The notes under the pieces: generated by a model
What the model saw: only the letters and a program-made list of their open reading frames with translations
The model's database searches: none
What the model was told of the DNA's origin: nothing
Source: Salipaludibacillus daqingensis
GTDB lineage: Bacteria; Bacillota; Bacilli; Bacillales; Salisediminibacteriaceae
NCBI RefSeq assembly: GCF_029891575.1
Contig: NZ_JARZHF010000006.1
Coordinates: 1-64,000, forward strand
Length of the DNA: 64,000 nucleotides
Reading direction: 5' to 3'
Shown here: positions 19,416 to 31,222 of the stretch, piece by piece
Numbering within the stretch: the first letter of the stretch is position 1
Layout of the letters: every line of letters starts with the position of its first letter
Position numbers and translations under genes: made by a program

Positions 19416-22400
19416 CGATGTATAAACCTACACATCCGGTGCGATTTGTCACAGCGTCCAGTCTATTTGACGGACATGATGCATCGATTAATATTATGCG
19501 AAGAATGTTACAAGCGTCAGGAGCCGAGGTCATCCATTTAGGACACAATCGCTCGGTGGATGAAGTTGTGCAAGCCGCCATTCAAGAAGATGTTCAAGGA
19601 ATAGCGATCTCTTCTTATCAAGGTGGTCACGTGGAATACTTCAAGTATTTGTATGATCAATTGCAAGAACGAGGTGCTAGCCAAATCAACATTTATGGTG
19701 GTGGTGGCGGAACAATCATTCCATCTGAAATGAAAGAACTCCATAAGCATGGAGTTAAACGAATTTTTTCACCAGAAGACGGACGGAAACAAGGCCTTCA
19801 AGGGATGATCGATGAGATGATCCGTGAATGCGATTTTTCCACAAGTGAGAGCTCAGAGCTTTCTAGTGCTCACTTGTTGAAAAAAGAAGACGGCGCCGTT
19901 GCTCGCTTCATTACAACAGCTGAAAAAAAAGCGTTTGAAGAGGCAATGACAAAAGATGAACAAGAAGTATTTCAACAGACGATTCATGAAGAGGAATTAC
20001 CTTCCCCACCAGTTCTAGGGATAACAGGAACGGGTGGAGCGGGTAAAAGTTCGTTAACCGATGAATTAGTTCGCCGATTTATGATGGCGTTTCCAGAAAA
20101 AACGGTGGCTATTTTGTCCGTTGACCCGACGAAAAAGAAAACAGGAGGCGCACTGCTTGGAGATCGTATTCGCATGAACGCAATTCATTCTCCAAATGTG
20201 TATATGCGTTCTTTGGCAACGAGAGACAGCCGCCAAGAGTTGTCGAAAGCGATTACAGAAGCCATTCCAGTCGTGAAACGTGCTGGCTTTGACTTGGTAA
20301 TCGTCGAAACGAGTGGGATCGGTCAAGGAGACGCGGCGATTACCGACGTAGCTGACGTCTCCATGTATGTAATGACAAGCGAATTCGGTGCGCCGTCTCA
20401 GCTGGAAAAAATCGATATGATCGATTTCGCAGATGCGATTGCGATAAATAAATTTGATCGCAAAGGGTCAGAAGACGCCCTTCGAGAAGTTCGCAAAGCA
20501 TTTCAACGAAGCCACACGCGGTTTGAAGAATCACCAGAGCAAATGCCTGTGTTCGGTTCGATGGCGAGCCAGTTTAACGATCCAGGAACAAATAAATTGT
20601 TCTACGAACTTGTGCAAATTATCAATAACAAATGTGATGTGGACTGGCAGACCGATTTGGGGAAAAACGATGAAATTCAGCTACGAAACGCCGTGATTCC
20701 ACCAGAGCAAATACACTATTTACGAGAAATTGCGCAAACGGTGAAAGGATACCATCAGGAAACGATGGCGGAAGTGAAAAAAGCACGTCGCTGGTTCCAA
20801 CTTCAAGGCACGTTAGATGCGTTGAATGAACACGATGAAGTGTCTGTCGATCAAGCGGGACTTCTTGAACTAAGGGACCATTACAAAGAGACACTTGTGC
20901 CAGACGTGAAGCAAGCACTCGATCGTTGGGAAGATAAGAAGCACGCCTATAAACAAGATCAGTTCGTAACGAAAATCCGCGACAAGGAAATCGTGACGGA
21001 CTTGCAGACGCGAACGTTATCCGGACTTGATATTCCGAAAGTGTCACTGCCAACGTTTGCTGACTACGGAGAAATCGTTCGTTGGATCCGTTCGGAAAAC
21101 GTTCCAGGGGAGTTTCCATATACGGCTGGTGTGTTTCCGTTCAAACGAAAAGGAGAAGATCCGAAGCGCCAGTTTGCTGGAGAAGGTGGTCCAGCGAGGA
21201 CGAACCGCCGCTTCCATTACTTATCCGAAGGCGATGATGCGAAACGCTTAAGTACAGCATTTGATTCGGTCACGTTATATGGGGAAGATCCTGGTCATCG
21301 TCCAGATGTGTACGGCAAAGTAGGCGAAAGTGGCGTCAGCATTTGTACGCTAGACGATATGAAAACGTTATATGACGGCTTCAACCTAGTGGATCCTTCC
21401 ACGTCCGTATCGATGACAATCAATGGGCCTGCACCGATCATTCTCGCCATGTTTATGAACACCGCGATTGATCAGCAAATCGAGATTTTTGCAGAAAAAG
21501 AAGGTCGTAAGCCATCGGCAACGGAAGAGGCAGATATTCGTGCCAGCACGTTAGCCGTCGTTCGCGGAACGGTGCAAGCGGACATTCTTAAAGAAGATCA
21601 AGGCCAAAATACGTGCATCTTCTCGACGGAATTTGCGCTACGCATGATGGGGGATATTCAACAATACTTTATCGATCATCGCGTGCGGAATTATTATTCG
21701 GTGTCGATTAGTGGCTACCATATTGCGGAGGCCGGTGCGAATCCGATCAGTCAGCTGGCGTTTACGTTAGCGAACGGCTTCACGTACGTGGAATATTACT
21801 TAAGCCGGGGCATGAACATCGACGATTTTGCACCAAATTTATCGTTCTTTTTCAGCAACGGGCTAGATCCAGAATACACGGTCATCGGCCGCGTCGCTCG
21901 TCGTATTTGGGCTGTGGCGATGAAAAATAAATACGGTGCCAATGAACGTAGTCAAAAACTAAAGTATCACATTCAAACATCTGGTCGTTCCCTTCACGCA
22001 CAAGAAGTGGATTTCAATGATATTCGTACAACGCTGCAGGCATTAATGGCGATTTACGATAATTGTAATTCGCTTCATACGAACGCGTACGATGAAGCAG
22101 TAACAACGCCTACGGAAGAAAGCGTCCGCCGGGCGATGGCGATTCAGATGATTATTACGAAAGAAATGGGACTTGCCAAAAACGAAAACCCTCAGCAAGG
22201 GTCGTTTATTATGGAAGAATTAACGGACTTAGTCGAAGAGGCTGTGCTATTAGAATTGGAGCGAATGAATGACCGTGGTGGTGTGCTTGGGGCGATGGAA
22301 ACCCAGTACCAGCGTGGAAAAATTCAAGAAGAGTCGTTGTTATATGAGACGAAAAAGCATAACGGTGAGTTGCCAATCGTCGGCGTAAACACGTATCTCA

Positions 22401-22666
22401 ATCCAAACCCTCCATCTGATGACGATTTCGATATGGAGTTAGCACGAGCATCCACCGAAGAAAAAGAAGGACAAATTGACGACTTGCTAACGTTCCAGAA
22501 AGCAAATGACAAAGAGGCAGCAGAAGCATTGCAGCGATTGAAAAACGTTGCTCTATCTGGTGGCAACTTGTTTGAAGAATTGATGGAAACGGTCCGAGTT
22601 GCTAGTCTCGGTCAAATTACCGGTGCCTTGTACGAAGTTGGCGGTCAGTATCGAAGGAACTTATAA
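19412..22666 (+). CDS. icmF: IcmF, fused isobutyryl-CoA mutase with B12 and G-protein domains
   Basis: Adenosylcobalamin enzyme that interconverts isobutyryl-CoA and butyryl-CoA; family members can also use isovaleryl/pivalyl-CoA. The protein is 1084 residues. A B12-binding domain (about 10-140) carries the DGHDA motif with the axial His22. A MeaI-type G domain has the P-loop near 207 (GTGGAGKSS) and NKFD. The TIM-barrel mutase domain begins around 520, with the substrate loop TAGVFPF and [10 protein letters not shown]. This three-part order is diagnostic of IcmF rather than methylmalonyl-CoA mutase. GGAGGG lies 5 bases before the ATG, which overlaps tetR. A strong terminator follows. Confidence 0.96.
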   Translation: MTMYKPTHPVRFVTASSLFDGHDASINIMRRMLQASGAEVIHLGHNRSVDEVVQAAIQEDVQGIAISSYQGGHVEYFKYLYDQLQERGASQINIYGGGGGTIIPSEMKELHKHGVKRIFSPEDGRKQGLQGMIDEMIRECDFSTSESSELSSAHLLKKEDGAVARFITTAEKKAFEEAMTKDEQEVFQQTIHEEELPSPPVLGITGTGGAGKSSLTDELVRRFMMAFPEKTVAILSVDPTKKKTGGALLGDRIRMNAIHSPNVYMRSLATRDSRQELSKAITEAIPVVKRAGFDLVIVETSGIGQGDAAITDVADVSMYVMTSEFGAPSQLEKIDMIDFADAIAINKFDRKGSEDALREVRKAFQRSHTRFEESPEQMPVFGSMASQFNDPGTNKLFYELVQIINNKCDVDWQTDLGKNDEIQLRNAVIPPEQIHYLREIAQTVKGYHQETMAEVKKARRWFQLQGTLDALNEHDEVSVDQAGLLELRDHYKETLVPDVKQALDRWEDKKHAYKQDQFVTKIRDKEIVTDLQTRTLSGLDIPKVSLPTFADYGEIVRWIRSENVPGEFPYTAGVFPFKRKGEDPKRQFAGEGGPARTNRRFHYLSEGDDAKRLSTAFDSVTLYGEDPGHRPDVYGKVGESGVSICTLDDMKTLYDGFNLVDPSTSVSMTINGPAPIILAMFMNTAIDQQIEIFAEKEGRKPSATEEADIRASTLAVVRGTVQADILKEDQGQNTCIFSTEFALRMMGDIQQYFIDHRVRNYYSVSISGYHIAEAGANPISQLAFTLANGFTYVEYYLSRGMNIDDFAPNLSFFFSNGLDPEYTVIGRVARRIWAVAMKNKYGANERSQKLKYHIQTSGRSLHAQEVDFNDIRTTLQALMAIYDNCNSLHTNAYDEAVTTPTEESVRRAMAIQMIITKEMGLAKNENPQQGSFIMEELTDLVEEAVLLELERMNDRGGVLGAMETQYQRGKIQEESLLYETKKHNGELPIVGVNTYLNPNPPSDDDFDMELARASTEEKEGQIDDLLTFQKANDKEAAEALQRLKNVALSGGNLFEELMETVRVASLGQITGALYEVGGQYRRNL

Positions 22667-22679
22667 AATAGTCGACGAG

Positions 22680-22715
22680 AAAACTGGCCTTGGCGGGCCA
22701 GTTTTCTTCCTTTTT
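22680..22715 (+). terminator. Rho-independent terminator of icmF
   Basis: Perfect 11-bp stem GAAAACTGGCC/GGCCAGTTTTC, loop TTGGCG, then TTCCTTTTT. Confidence 0.94.
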
Positions 22716-22749
22716 GAGGTTGAGGGTGGCGCGGATAAGTCGGGAGATT

Positions 22750-23016
22750 AGTTTAGTGCCCCTAATGAGCAAGAATTAGAATGGAATGGTAACTAGTGGG
22801 AGCGTCTAGTGCCCATTGGGGACATTGGTTTCGAATGAAGGGTCAGTAGTGGAGTCATCTAGTGACCCTAACGAGTCAAAATTAGGTATGAATGGTCACT
22901 AGTGGGAGCGTCTAGTGCCCATTGGGGACGTTGATTCCGAAAGAAGGGTCAGTAGTGGAGTCATCTAGTGACCCTAACGAGTCAATATGACGCATGAAAG
23001 GTCAATAGTGGATGCC
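22750..23016 (+). repeat. 53-bp tandem repeat array 2, two alternating unit types
   Basis: Five 53-base units. Two variants alternate: one has GGTCACTAG, TGGGAGCG and TCTAGTGCCC; the other has GGTCAGTAG, TGGAGTCA and TCTAGTGACC. Together they form a 106-base higher-order repeat. Arms of each unit can pair with one mismatch. The array lies between the icmF terminator and rpoE. The remaining 23017-23275 is AT-rich upstream DNA with a TATAAT at 23149 but no convincing -35. Confidence 0.9.
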
Positions 23017-23275
23017 TTGCCTGATACCTGTCTGATTCGCACAATAACAGAGCCTAACAAACCTTCAAAATATGCGTCACTATCTCTCTTCTTTACTAAT
23101 TTCTTTGTAAACTTCACCTTCCTCTAGCATAAATGGTAGTATTGTGTTTATAATGGAAGGTATGGATTTGACAAACCGTTAACAATGACTCGGAATCATA
23201 AGTAGGTTCAACTACTGACACAACAACATGAAAACCAATGAAACTTAGATTATATAGTGAAAGGAAGTGCCAATG

Positions 23276-23773
23276 ATGAAATTAAAAGATTACTCAGAAG
23301 AACAAGTTTTAGAAGTATCTATGCTTGAAGTGGCCTATGCTATTCTTGAAGAGCAAAAGAAACCAGAAGAGTACCATTCATTACTAAAGCGTGTAGGTGG
23401 ATTTAAGGGGTTAGCTGATGAACAGCTAACAAGTCGAATTTCCCATCTTTACACGGAGATGTCCGTTGATGGACGTTTCGTTAACCTTGGTGACAATAGT
23501 TGGGGACTTCGTTCATGGTACCCGTTTGACCAAACAGAAGAAGAACTTTCCCAAGCAGCATCAAAAGCTCGTAAAAAGAGAGCGAAAGACAAGGAAGATG
23601 AAGATAAGTTTGATGAAGATCCAGAAGACTTCGATGAATTCGAAGACTTGGAGGATGAATTAGACGATTTAGCAAATGAGGAAGATACTGATTATGATGA
23701 ATTAGATGATGAGGAATTTCCTGATACAATAGGCGGAGATTCCGATGAAGAAGACGAAGAAGAGGATAAGTAA
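23276..23773 (+). CDS. rpoE: RNA polymerase delta subunit
   Basis: Small accessory subunit of Firmicute RNA polymerase that speeds recycling and sharpens promoter response to initiating NTPs. The folded N-terminal domain (about 1-90, ending WGLRSWYPFDQ) is followed by a short basic patch (KARKKRAKDK). A long acidic tail, almost wholly Asp and Glu, follows to the end, typical of delta. The protein is 165 residues from the ATG at 23276. AAGGAAG lies 8 bases upstream; ATG 23273 and GTG 23267 are alternative starts in frame. It precedes pyrG as in B. subtilis. Confidence 0.94.
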   Translation: MKLKDYSEEQVLEVSMLEVAYAILEEQKKPEEYHSLLKRVGGFKGLADEQLTSRISHLYTEMSVDGRFVNLGDNSWGLRSWYPFDQTEEELSQAASKARKKRAKDKEDEDKFDEDPEDFDEFEDLEDELDDLANEEDTDYDELDDEEFPDTIGGDSDEEDEEEDK

Positions 23774-23784
23774 GAAAAACGCGC

Positions 23785-23826
23785 TTGACTTTTCTGCTAG
23801 ATCTCGCTAAAATCATTTTTGGGCTT
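23785..23826 (+). promoter_or_regulatory. pyrG promoter with GGGCTT initial transcribed sequence
   Basis: TTGACT (23785-23790), 17 bases, TAAAAT (23808-23813), then seven bases and GGGCTT at 23821. This copies the B. subtilis pyrG arrangement, in which low CTP makes polymerase stutter and add extra G residues after the initial GGG. Confidence 0.85.
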
Positions 23827-23896
23827 CACAAAACATATGTTTAAAAAATGCGTGAAAATAGATCGAGAATAGCCAATGATGGAATATTCTCTCACC

Positions 23897-23950
23897 AAAA
23901 CAAAAGTGCCCCCTCTGTCAGGTTTATTAGAGGGGCCTTTTGTTTTTTAT
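23897..23950 (+). terminator. pyrG: pyrG leader attenuator
   Basis: AAAACAAAAG...CCCCTCT pairs with AGAGGGGCCTTTTGTTTT around a 12-base loop, with a TTTTTTATTG tail. The ascending arm carries GCCCCCUCU, able to pair with a poly-G extension at the transcript 5' end. This would prevent the terminator from forming. It lies 76 bases after the start site. A further 270 AT-rich bases separate it from the pyrG start and hold nothing else I can identify. Confidence 0.8.
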
Positions 23951-24216
23951 TGTTTATACGGATTTTTAAATTTTTACGAAAGAAAATGGGAAACGTTTGA
24001 TTGTAGAAATAAAAAATCCGAGATAGTGAACAACTGACATACCCCACAATGGAATAAAAAATAAAAAAGACTCTGTAACATGTTGTTTTCCAAAACTTTA
24101 GGATGTTAAAAACGTAAGTTAACGGAAAGTCATTCGGCAACAAAGCAATAGGGGAGTGACCCGTGTCCGACGTTCAGCAAAAAAACAGAGCTAAAAACAA
24201 AAAAGCGAGGGATTGA

Positions 24217-25821
<1,605 letters not shown>

Positions 25822-25825
25822 CACT

Positions 25826-25876
25826 AAAGCCTTTGATAGGGCTGCCTTAATGGGCTTCCTGTCAAAGGCTTTTTTT
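25826..25876 (+). terminator. Rho-independent terminator of pyrG
   Basis: A 15-bp stem AAAGCCTTTGATAGG/CCTGTCAAAGGCTTT (one G-T pair), followed by a run of T residues. Confidence 0.93.
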
Positions 25877-25899
25877 AGTTATGAAAAGGGAAGCGAAAA

Positions 25900-26412
25900 T
25901 TATTCCAACATTTCATGTTCCTCTAGCATTTCCATGACTGCAAAATACAGGTGATAATAAAGCTGGAGGGCGACAAGAAGGTGAGGAGTCCCGATTCTCT
26001 CCCCTGACTCCATAGGAACGAGTCCACCCTTCACACCAGTACAAAAAGAGAAATCCCCACCATCTTGTCCATCATTGTGATGGGAATAAATTGTAATGAC
26101 AGAAGCGGATGCGTCCGAAGCTTTCTCTATCAGTCGTTTAACCTGCGTTACAGAAAGAGTTGGACTAGCGATAATTAGCGTATCCATTGGAGAAAAAATC
26201 GTTTGATCGTCTGCAACAGAACTATTCTTAAATTTATCAGCACCGAAACATGCTTGAGACACGATTCCAGCCATCTCTTCTTCTCCATGCCAAAAAATAC
26301 GACCGTCACTTACCATACTTTGGGCAATCACTCTTGCTGCATCCTCGAGGTCTTCTTCATAGTGATTAAGTTTTTCGATTAACCCTTTCATTTGTGTTTC
26401 AAAAATCTTCAT
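25900..26412 (-). CDS. ywjG: DUF2529 protein, YwjG family
   Basis: A 170-residue cytoplasmic protein of unknown function, found beside pyrG in many Bacillus genomes. The central region (DTLIIASPTLSVTQVKRLIEKASDA in parts, about 77-101) resembles a sugar-isomerase (SIS) fold, and MVSDGRIFWHGEEEM is characteristic of the family. It is convergent with pyrG. The start is ATG at 26412, with AAAGGA 11 bases upstream, a rather long spacing. No membrane segment is seen. Confidence 0.85.
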   Translation of the reverse strand: MKIFETQMKGLIEKLNHYEEDLEDAARVIAQSMVSDGRIFWHGEEEMAGIVSQACFGADKFKNSSVADDQTIFSPMDTLIIASPTLSVTQVKRLIEKASDASASVITIYSHHNDGQDGGDFSFCTGVKGGLVPMESGERIGTPHLLVALQLYYHLYFAVMEMLEEHEMLE

Positions 26413-26676
26413 TGTCCATTCGATCCTTTCGTTAATATATTTTCTATTTTGCGAACAAATACTTTTATTTAAAAAAATAAAAAAACATGTTGTTCGGAGT
26501 AAGACTCAATATAAAATGGAGTATTGTTCGACTTCATCATACCTTATTCTATTTTACTAGTCTAAAAGTCGAGGGAAAATGATAAAATTAGTTGTAGGGA
26601 AAATACAATATGGGGGAAGGGGAGGGACTATCATACAAAAAATGTTCGTTAATAAGAACGAATGTAGTTTAAACGA

Positions 26677-26705
26677 TTGCTCTTTCGTAATTTATTGCTT
26701 ATAAT
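26677..26705 (+). promoter_or_regulatory. SigA-type promoter of spo0F
   Basis: TTGCTC (26677-26682), 17 bases, TATAAT (26700-26705), 178 bases before spo0F. The 26413-26676 part of this gap is AT-rich, contains the leftward ywjG promoter region and has repeated TGTTCG words of unknown meaning. Confidence 0.65.
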
Positions 26706-26781
26706 TATACTAAAGACATGGTAGAAAAGGGTTAAATTTACAGAGGACGCTTATAATCGATAATCTCATACATAAGTAGGC

Positions 26782-26840
26782 AGGAAATACCTCATATTTA
26801 GCGGAAATTAGTTATTAGTAAAGATCACGTCGAACGACGA
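26782..26840 (+). promoter_or_regulatory. Possible SigH promoter and Spo0A box of spo0F
   Basis: AGGAAAT (26782-26788) fits a SigH -35, followed 12 bases later by GCGGAAATT, a weak -10. CGTCGAA near 26826 is one base off the 0A box TGTCGAA. B. subtilis spo0F has both elements in this region, so their presence is plausible, but the matches are imperfect. Confidence 0.4.
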
Positions 26841-26882
26841 CACTTAACTAGATGATTTAAATGATTTAAAGGGGGATCTTAT

Positions 26883-27251
26883 ATGACAGAAAAGCTATTA
26901 ATTGTTGACGACCAGTTCGGCATTCGAGTGTTATTAAAAGAAGTTTTTGAAAAAGACGGTTATGAAACGTTCGATGCTTCTAATGGTAATCAGGCTTTAA
27001 AAATAATCAAAGAAGAAAATCCAGATCTCGTTTTATTAGATATGAAAATCCCTGGAATGGACGGGTTAGAAATTCTGCAAGAAATAAGGAATCGGAAGTT
27101 AGAAACAAATGTGATTATGATGACGGCCTATGGAGAACTTGAAATGATAAATGAAGCAAAAAAGTTAGGGGCAAAAGCGCATTTTGCCAAGCCGTTTGAT
27201 ATTGATGAAGTGCGCAGAGAGATCAGAGAATTTTTCGAATCGCTAGATTAA
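26883..27251 (+). CDS. spo0F: Sporulation phosphorelay response regulator Spo0F
   Basis: Single-domain response regulator that takes phosphate from the sporulation kinases and passes it to Spo0B. The protein is 122 residues, a receiver domain with no output domain. The acidic pocket is Asp9-Asp10, and the phosphorylated Asp53 is in [11 protein letters not shown]. The switch Thr is in MMTAYGE and the Lys in HFAKPFD. GGGGG precedes the ATG at 26883. fbaA follows, as in B. subtilis. Confidence 0.97.
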   Translation: MTEKLLIVDDQFGIRVLLKEVFEKDGYETFDASNGNQALKIIKEENPDLVLLDMKIPGMDGLEILQEIRNRKLETNVIMMTAYGELEMINEAKKLGAKAHFAKPFDIDEVRREIREFFESLD

Positions 27252-27280
27252 AATCGTTTGTCCACGAATTTTTCATATAA

Positions 27281-27379
27281 TTTACGTGAAAAATAATAGC
27301 TATATGCTATAATGTTCCTGTGAGTCTGTCTAAGACATGGTTTGCTGTGAGCTTAGTTTCATGGCTTTTTTCACGTAAA
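27281..27379 (+). other. 13-bp inverted repeat enclosing the fbaA promoter
   Basis: TTTACGTGAAAAA (27281-27293) and TTTTTCACGTAAA (27367-27379) are perfect inverted copies. Between them lies an extended -10, TGCTATAAT (27305-27313), the likely fbaA promoter. A third arm, ATTTTTCA at 27269, can also pair with TGAAAAAT. The leader from here to fbaA is about 200 bases. Confidence 0.7.
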
Positions 27380-27521
27380 CGTCCGAAGTGTACAAATAAT
27401 AAGTTTGGGAATGCTAAGGTCTGTTAACATAATGATCTTGTTATTTGTATGTTTGTTTTGTGGAAAACGATATCTCAAGACAGATTAATCATGCACGTGA
27501 ATTCAAAGGAGGATATTTAGA

Positions 27522-28385
27522 ATGCCTTTAGTATCAATGAAAGAAATGCTTGAAACAGCAAAAGAAAACTCTTATGCGGTTGGACAATTTAACTTGAACA
27601 ACCTTGAGTTTACGCAAGCTATTTTACAAGCGGCAGAAGAAGAGCAATCTCCAGTAATCTTAGGTGTCTCTGAAGGGGCAGCACGTTACATGGGTGGATT
27701 CCACACTGTTGTAGCGATGGTTGAATCTTTAATGGCAGAGTATGAAACGACAGTTCCAGTGGCGATTCACTTAGACCACGGTTCAAGCTTTGAAAAGTGT
27801 GTAGAAGCGATGTATGCAGGATTTACTTCGGTTATGATCGATGGTTCTCATTTCCCACTTGAGGAAAACATTGCACTTACGAAAAAAGTTGTAGACGTAG
27901 CTCACACGTTAGGTATTTCTGTGGAAGCAGAACTTGGCCGCATCGGTGGACAAGAAGATGACCTAATTGTTAGTGACGCAGAAGCAGCATATGCTATTCC
28001 TGCAGAGTGTGATAAGTTAATCAGTGAAACAAACGTTGACTGTTTCGCTCCTGCATTAGGATCTGTACACGGACCTTACAAAGGGGAACCAAACCTTGGT
28101 TTCGACCGTATGGAAGAAATTTCTAAATTAACTGCAGTTCCACTTGTTCTTCACGGTGGTACTGGAATCCCAACACATGACATTAAAAAAGCGATCTCTT
28201 TCGGATCTGCAAAAATCAATGTTAACACGGAGAGCCAAATCACTTCTGTGAAGCGTGTTCGTGAAGTGTTGAATGAAAACCCAGATATGATCGATCCACG
28301 TAAATATCTTGGACCAGCTCGCGAAGCAATCAAAGAAACAGTGATTGGTAAAATGCGTGAATTCGGTTCTTCAGGTAAAGCGTAA
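27522..28385 (+). CDS. fbaA: Class II fructose-bisphosphate aldolase
   Basis: Zinc-dependent aldolase of glycolysis and gluconeogenesis, cleaving fructose 1,6-bisphosphate to glyceraldehyde phosphate and dihydroxyacetone phosphate. The protein is 287 residues. Metal ligands are seen in [32 protein letters not shown] and LHGGTGIP, and the phosphate-binding segment is KINVNTE. AAAGGAGGA lies just before the ATG. It sits between spo0F and transaldolase, with terminators after it. Confidence 0.96.
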   Translation: MPLVSMKEMLETAKENSYAVGQFNLNNLEFTQAILQAAEEEQSPVILGVSEGAARYMGGFHTVVAMVESLMAEYETTVPVAIHLDHGSSFEKCVEAMYAGFTSVMIDGSHFPLEENIALTKKVVDVAHTLGISVEAELGRIGGQEDDLIVSDAEAAYAIPAECDKLISETNVDCFAPALGSVHGPYKGEPNLGFDRMEEISKLTAVPLVLHGGTGIPTHDIKKAISFGSAKINVNTESQITSVKRVREVLNENPDMIDPRKYLGPAREAIKETVIGKMREFGSSGKA

Positions 28386-28411
28386 TACAACGATTAAATA
28401 AATGTTAGACG

Positions 28412-28450
28412 GTAGCACCAACGGTCGTTGGTGCTACATTCCCATCTTTT
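28412..28450 (+). terminator. Hairpin terminator of fbaA
   Basis: Perfect 11-bp stem GTAGCACCAAC/GTTGGTGCTAC with loop GGTC, followed by ATTCCCATCTTTT. The U-tract is delayed, so termination may be partial. Confidence 0.75.
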
Positions 28451-28494
28451 AAGTAAGCGCTATCAAAGACAACTCAAATTGGAGAGGTGAAACG

Positions 28495-29139
28495 ATGAAA
28501 TTTTTCATTGACACGGCAAATCTAGATGAAATTAAAGAAGCGCACTCATTAGGAATTCTAGCTGGGGTAACAACAAACCCTTCCCTCGTAGCAAAAGAGG
28601 GAATCAATTTCCATGAACGCCTAAAAGAAATTACCAGTCTTGTTTCAGGTTCAGTCAGTGCCGAGGTTATCGCGACAGATGCCAAAGGCATGATTGAAGA
28701 AGGAAAAGAACTGGCAGCGATTGCCCCGAATATTACCGTGAAAGTTCCGATGACACTAGAAGGATTAAAAGCTGTTCGGACGTTCAGCGACTTAAATATT
28801 AAGACGAATGTCACTCTAGTTTTTTCGGCAAATCAAGCGTTACTAGCAGCGCGGGCAGGTGCTTCTTACGTTTCACCATTCCTTGGAAGACTAGACGATA
28901 TTGGTCAGAATGGGTTAGACCTCATTTCTACCATCTCTGAAATGTTCATCATTCATGATATTGATACGGAAATCATCGCCGCATCGATTCGTCACCCGCA
29001 GCACGTAACGGAATCAGCTATGCGAGGAGCACATATTGCAACAGTTCCATTGAAAGTGATCGGTCAACTCGTAAAACACCCGTTAACGGACGCTGGAATT
29101 GAAACATTCTTATCTGACTGGAATAAAGCAAACAAGTAG
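28495..29139 (+). CDS. tal: Transaldolase-like protein (TalC/FSA family, YwjH)
   Basis: Small transaldolase/fructose-6-phosphate aldolase family protein of 214 residues, acting in the pentose phosphate pathway. The Schiff-base Lys is in ITVKVPMT (about residue 83). [18 protein letters not shown] and SIRHPQHV are family signatures. Whether the activity is transaldolase or F6P aldolase cannot be settled from sequence; the B. subtilis orthologue is annotated as transaldolase. GGAGAGGTG precedes the ATG. Confidence 0.93.
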   Translation: MKFFIDTANLDEIKEAHSLGILAGVTTNPSLVAKEGINFHERLKEITSLVSGSVSAEVIATDAKGMIEEGKELAAIAPNITVKVPMTLEGLKAVRTFSDLNIKTNVTLVFSANQALLAARAGASYVSPFLGRLDDIGQNGLDLISTISEMFIIHDIDTEIIAASIRHPQHVTESAMRGAHIATVPLKVIGQLVKHPLTDAGIETFLSDWNKANK

Positions 29140-29171
29140 TTATGGGAAAAAAGATAAGTGAATAGGATATA

Positions 29172-29208
29172 GAAAGGCACCTTTATGATGAGGTGTCTTT
29201 CCTTCTCT
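29172..29208 (+). terminator. Rho-independent terminator of tal
   Basis: An 11-bp stem GAAAGGCACCT/AGGTGTCTTTC (one G-T pair) with loop TTATGATG, then CTTCTCT. Confidence 0.75.
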
Positions 29209-29240
29209 ATCAAGCTATTTTCAAATATTAGAAAAATTTA

Positions 29241-29271
29241 TTGTCTAATTGGTCGGTACATCGTGTAGAAT
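29241..29271 (+). promoter_or_regulatory. Possible SigA promoter of murA2
   Basis: TTGTCT (29241-29246), 19 bases, TAGAAT (29266-29271), 60 bases before the gene. The spacer is longer than optimal. Confidence 0.4.
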
Positions 29272-29331
29272 GGAAACTAAGATAATAGATAGAGATGATT
29301 AATTTTGCAAGACAGAAGGGAAGCTGTTTTT

Positions 29332-30618
29332 ATGGAAAAACTATTGATCGAGGGCGGTCACCCGTTAAAAGGCACCGTTCAAATCAGTGGAGCAAAGAAC
29401 AGTGCCGTAGCGTTAATACCTGCTGCGGTACTGGCAGATTCAACGGTTACAATTGACAACTTGCCCGATATATCTGACGTAGAAACGTTGGCTCACCTAC
29501 TCGAAGAGATCGGCGGGAGCACAGAATTAACAAAGGACACGCTAGTGATTCACCCAGAAAACATGTTTTCGATGCCGCTCCCAAATGGCCGAGTCAAAAA
29601 ATTACGTGCGTCTTATTATATGATGGGGGCAATGTTAGGGAAATTCAAAAAAGCAGCCATTGGACTTCCAGGGGGATGTAACCTTGGACCGAGACCTATT
29701 GATCAACATATTAAAGGATTCGAAGCGCTTGGCGCAAAAGTGACAAATGAACAAGGTGCGATTTATCTGCAAGCCGATGAGCTCGTTGGCGCAAGGATTT
29801 ATCTTGACGTTGTTAGTGTAGGAGCTACGATCAATATTATGCTTGCCGCTGTGAAAGCAAAAGGGCAAACGATTATTGAAAACGCAGCAAAAGAACCAGA
29901 AATCATTGATGTAGCAACGTTGCTTACTAGCATGGGAGCGAACATCAAAGGTGCTGGAACGAATGTTATTCGTATCGACGGGGTGGACAAGTTGGATGGC
30001 TGTCGTCATTCGATTATTCCAGATCGCATCGAGGCAGGAACGTATATGATTATGGCTGCAGCAATGGGGCAGGGGGTCATCGTAGATAACGTTATCCCGC
30101 TTCACCTGGAGTCATTAAGCTCCAAACTTCGCGAAATGGGTGTTCATGTGGAAGCAAGAGATGATTCCATTTATATAGAAACGCAACCTGAACTGAATCC
30201 GGTAGATATTAAAACGCTTGTTTATCCAGGGTTTGCTACGGATTTACAACAGCCGTTTACGAGTTTACTAACGAAAGCAGATGGATCGAGTATCGTCACC
30301 GACACCATTTATGGGGCAAGGTTTAAACACATAGATGAGTTGAGACGTATGGGAGCGAACATTAAGGTTGAAGGCCGTTCGGCTCTCGTCAATGGTGGTT
30401 CTCGCCTTGAAGGTGCAAAGGTAAGAGCGAGCGATTTACGAGCGGGAGCATCGCTTGTTGTGGCAGGTTTAATGGGAGAAGGGGTTACAGAAATAACTGG
30501 AGTAACCCATATCGATCGCGGATACGCCTATTTAGAAGAGAAACTAAAAGGTCTAGGGGCCAACATATGGCGTGAAGCTCTTAATGCTAAAGAGTTAGAA
30601 GAAATGAAAAGTTTATAA
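29332..30618 (+). CDS. murAB: UDP-N-acetylglucosamine 1-carboxyvinyltransferase (MurZ/MurAB)
   Basis: First committed step of peptidoglycan synthesis: transfer of enolpyruvate from PEP to UDP-GlcNAc; the target of fosfomycin. The protein is 428 residues from the ATG at 29332. A TTG nine codons earlier is open but has no ribosome site, while GAAGGGA lies about 10 bases before the ATG. The catalytic Cys116 is in [11 protein letters not shown], and [13 protein letters not shown] near the start binds PEP. Its location upstream of rho marks it as the second, MurZ-type paralogue rather than MurAA. Confidence 0.94.
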   Translation: MEKLLIEGGHPLKGTVQISGAKNSAVALIPAAVLADSTVTIDNLPDISDVETLAHLLEEIGGSTELTKDTLVIHPENMFSMPLPNGRVKKLRASYYMMGAMLGKFKKAAIGLPGGCNLGPRPIDQHIKGFEALGAKVTNEQGAIYLQADELVGARIYLDVVSVGATINIMLAAVKAKGQTIIENAAKEPEIIDVATLLTSMGANIKGAGTNVIRIDGVDKLDGCRHSIIPDRIEAGTYMIMAAAMGQGVIVDNVIPLHLESLSSKLREMGVHVEARDDSIYIETQPELNPVDIKTLVYPGFATDLQQPFTSLLTKADGSSIVTDTIYGARFKHIDELRRMGANIKVEGRSALVNGGSRLEGAKVRASDLRAGASLVVAGLMGEGVTEITGVTHIDRGYAYLEEKLKGLGANIWREALNAKELEEMKSL

Positions 30619-31222
30619 CTCATAAATAATTGGCGTGAATAAAATTGGTTTACGATGGTTGCAAGGTGGCTTGTCTTTCTTGGCTGCCTTGCCGCCAAGT
30701 ATCCTTTAGAAATTTAAATGATTAGAATTTGTGGAAAAATAACTGTTATGAAGGAAGTCTCGAAGATTCTGAGATCGCATTGAAACTAGATTGAAAAGGA
30801 ACAATAAGCTCGCTTTTCAATGGAGTATTGCTATTTCCATGAGTCTCTCGCGATTTTTAAAATCAACAATATTTTTTGCCGTCTTAGCTGATTTCATTCG
30901 TATTTACTCCGAATTAACTTGAAACATTGATGTGGCATTCGTCTTAAAAAAACGGACAACCCTTGTTTTCCAATCAAAAATATGCTTAGATTAAGGGTGA
31001 AACAGGCAAGACTGAAATGAATAAGAAAACTACGTAATATAAATAATCTTTACTTCCTGCCTCACGATTCTTCTGCAATAGCTTCTAGTGTTATTTCTAC
31101 TATCCTCATTCTAGATCTAATTCAATAGCTGTTTTTAATAAATATCTAGCTTTAGAAGATCGTTTAGACGTGTTTTAAAACAGATACCAGGAATCAAATT
31201 ATGAAAAGGTGTGATGAATCGC
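30619..31222 (+). other. 600-bp region before rho without a gene
   Basis: No supported coding sequence. In B. subtilis glpX lies between murAB and rho; here no glpX or remnant can be recognised. It contains a perfect 9-bp hairpin, ATTGAAAAG/CTTTTCAAT (30790-30821), and is otherwise AT-rich. A long untranslated leader for rho is possible. Confidence 0.6.

Noticed and set aside
20622-21119. Antisense frame of 165 codons over icmF
   Set aside because: Shadow frame within a conserved enzyme gene with no independent support.
26620-26670. LexA/DinR box from repeated TGTTCG/GAACG words
   Set aside because: The spacing and symmetry of CGAAC-N4-GTTCG are not met.
30619-31210. glpX or a glpX remnant between murAB and rho
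   Set aside because: No frame or motif of fructose bisphosphatase could be recognised in either strand.
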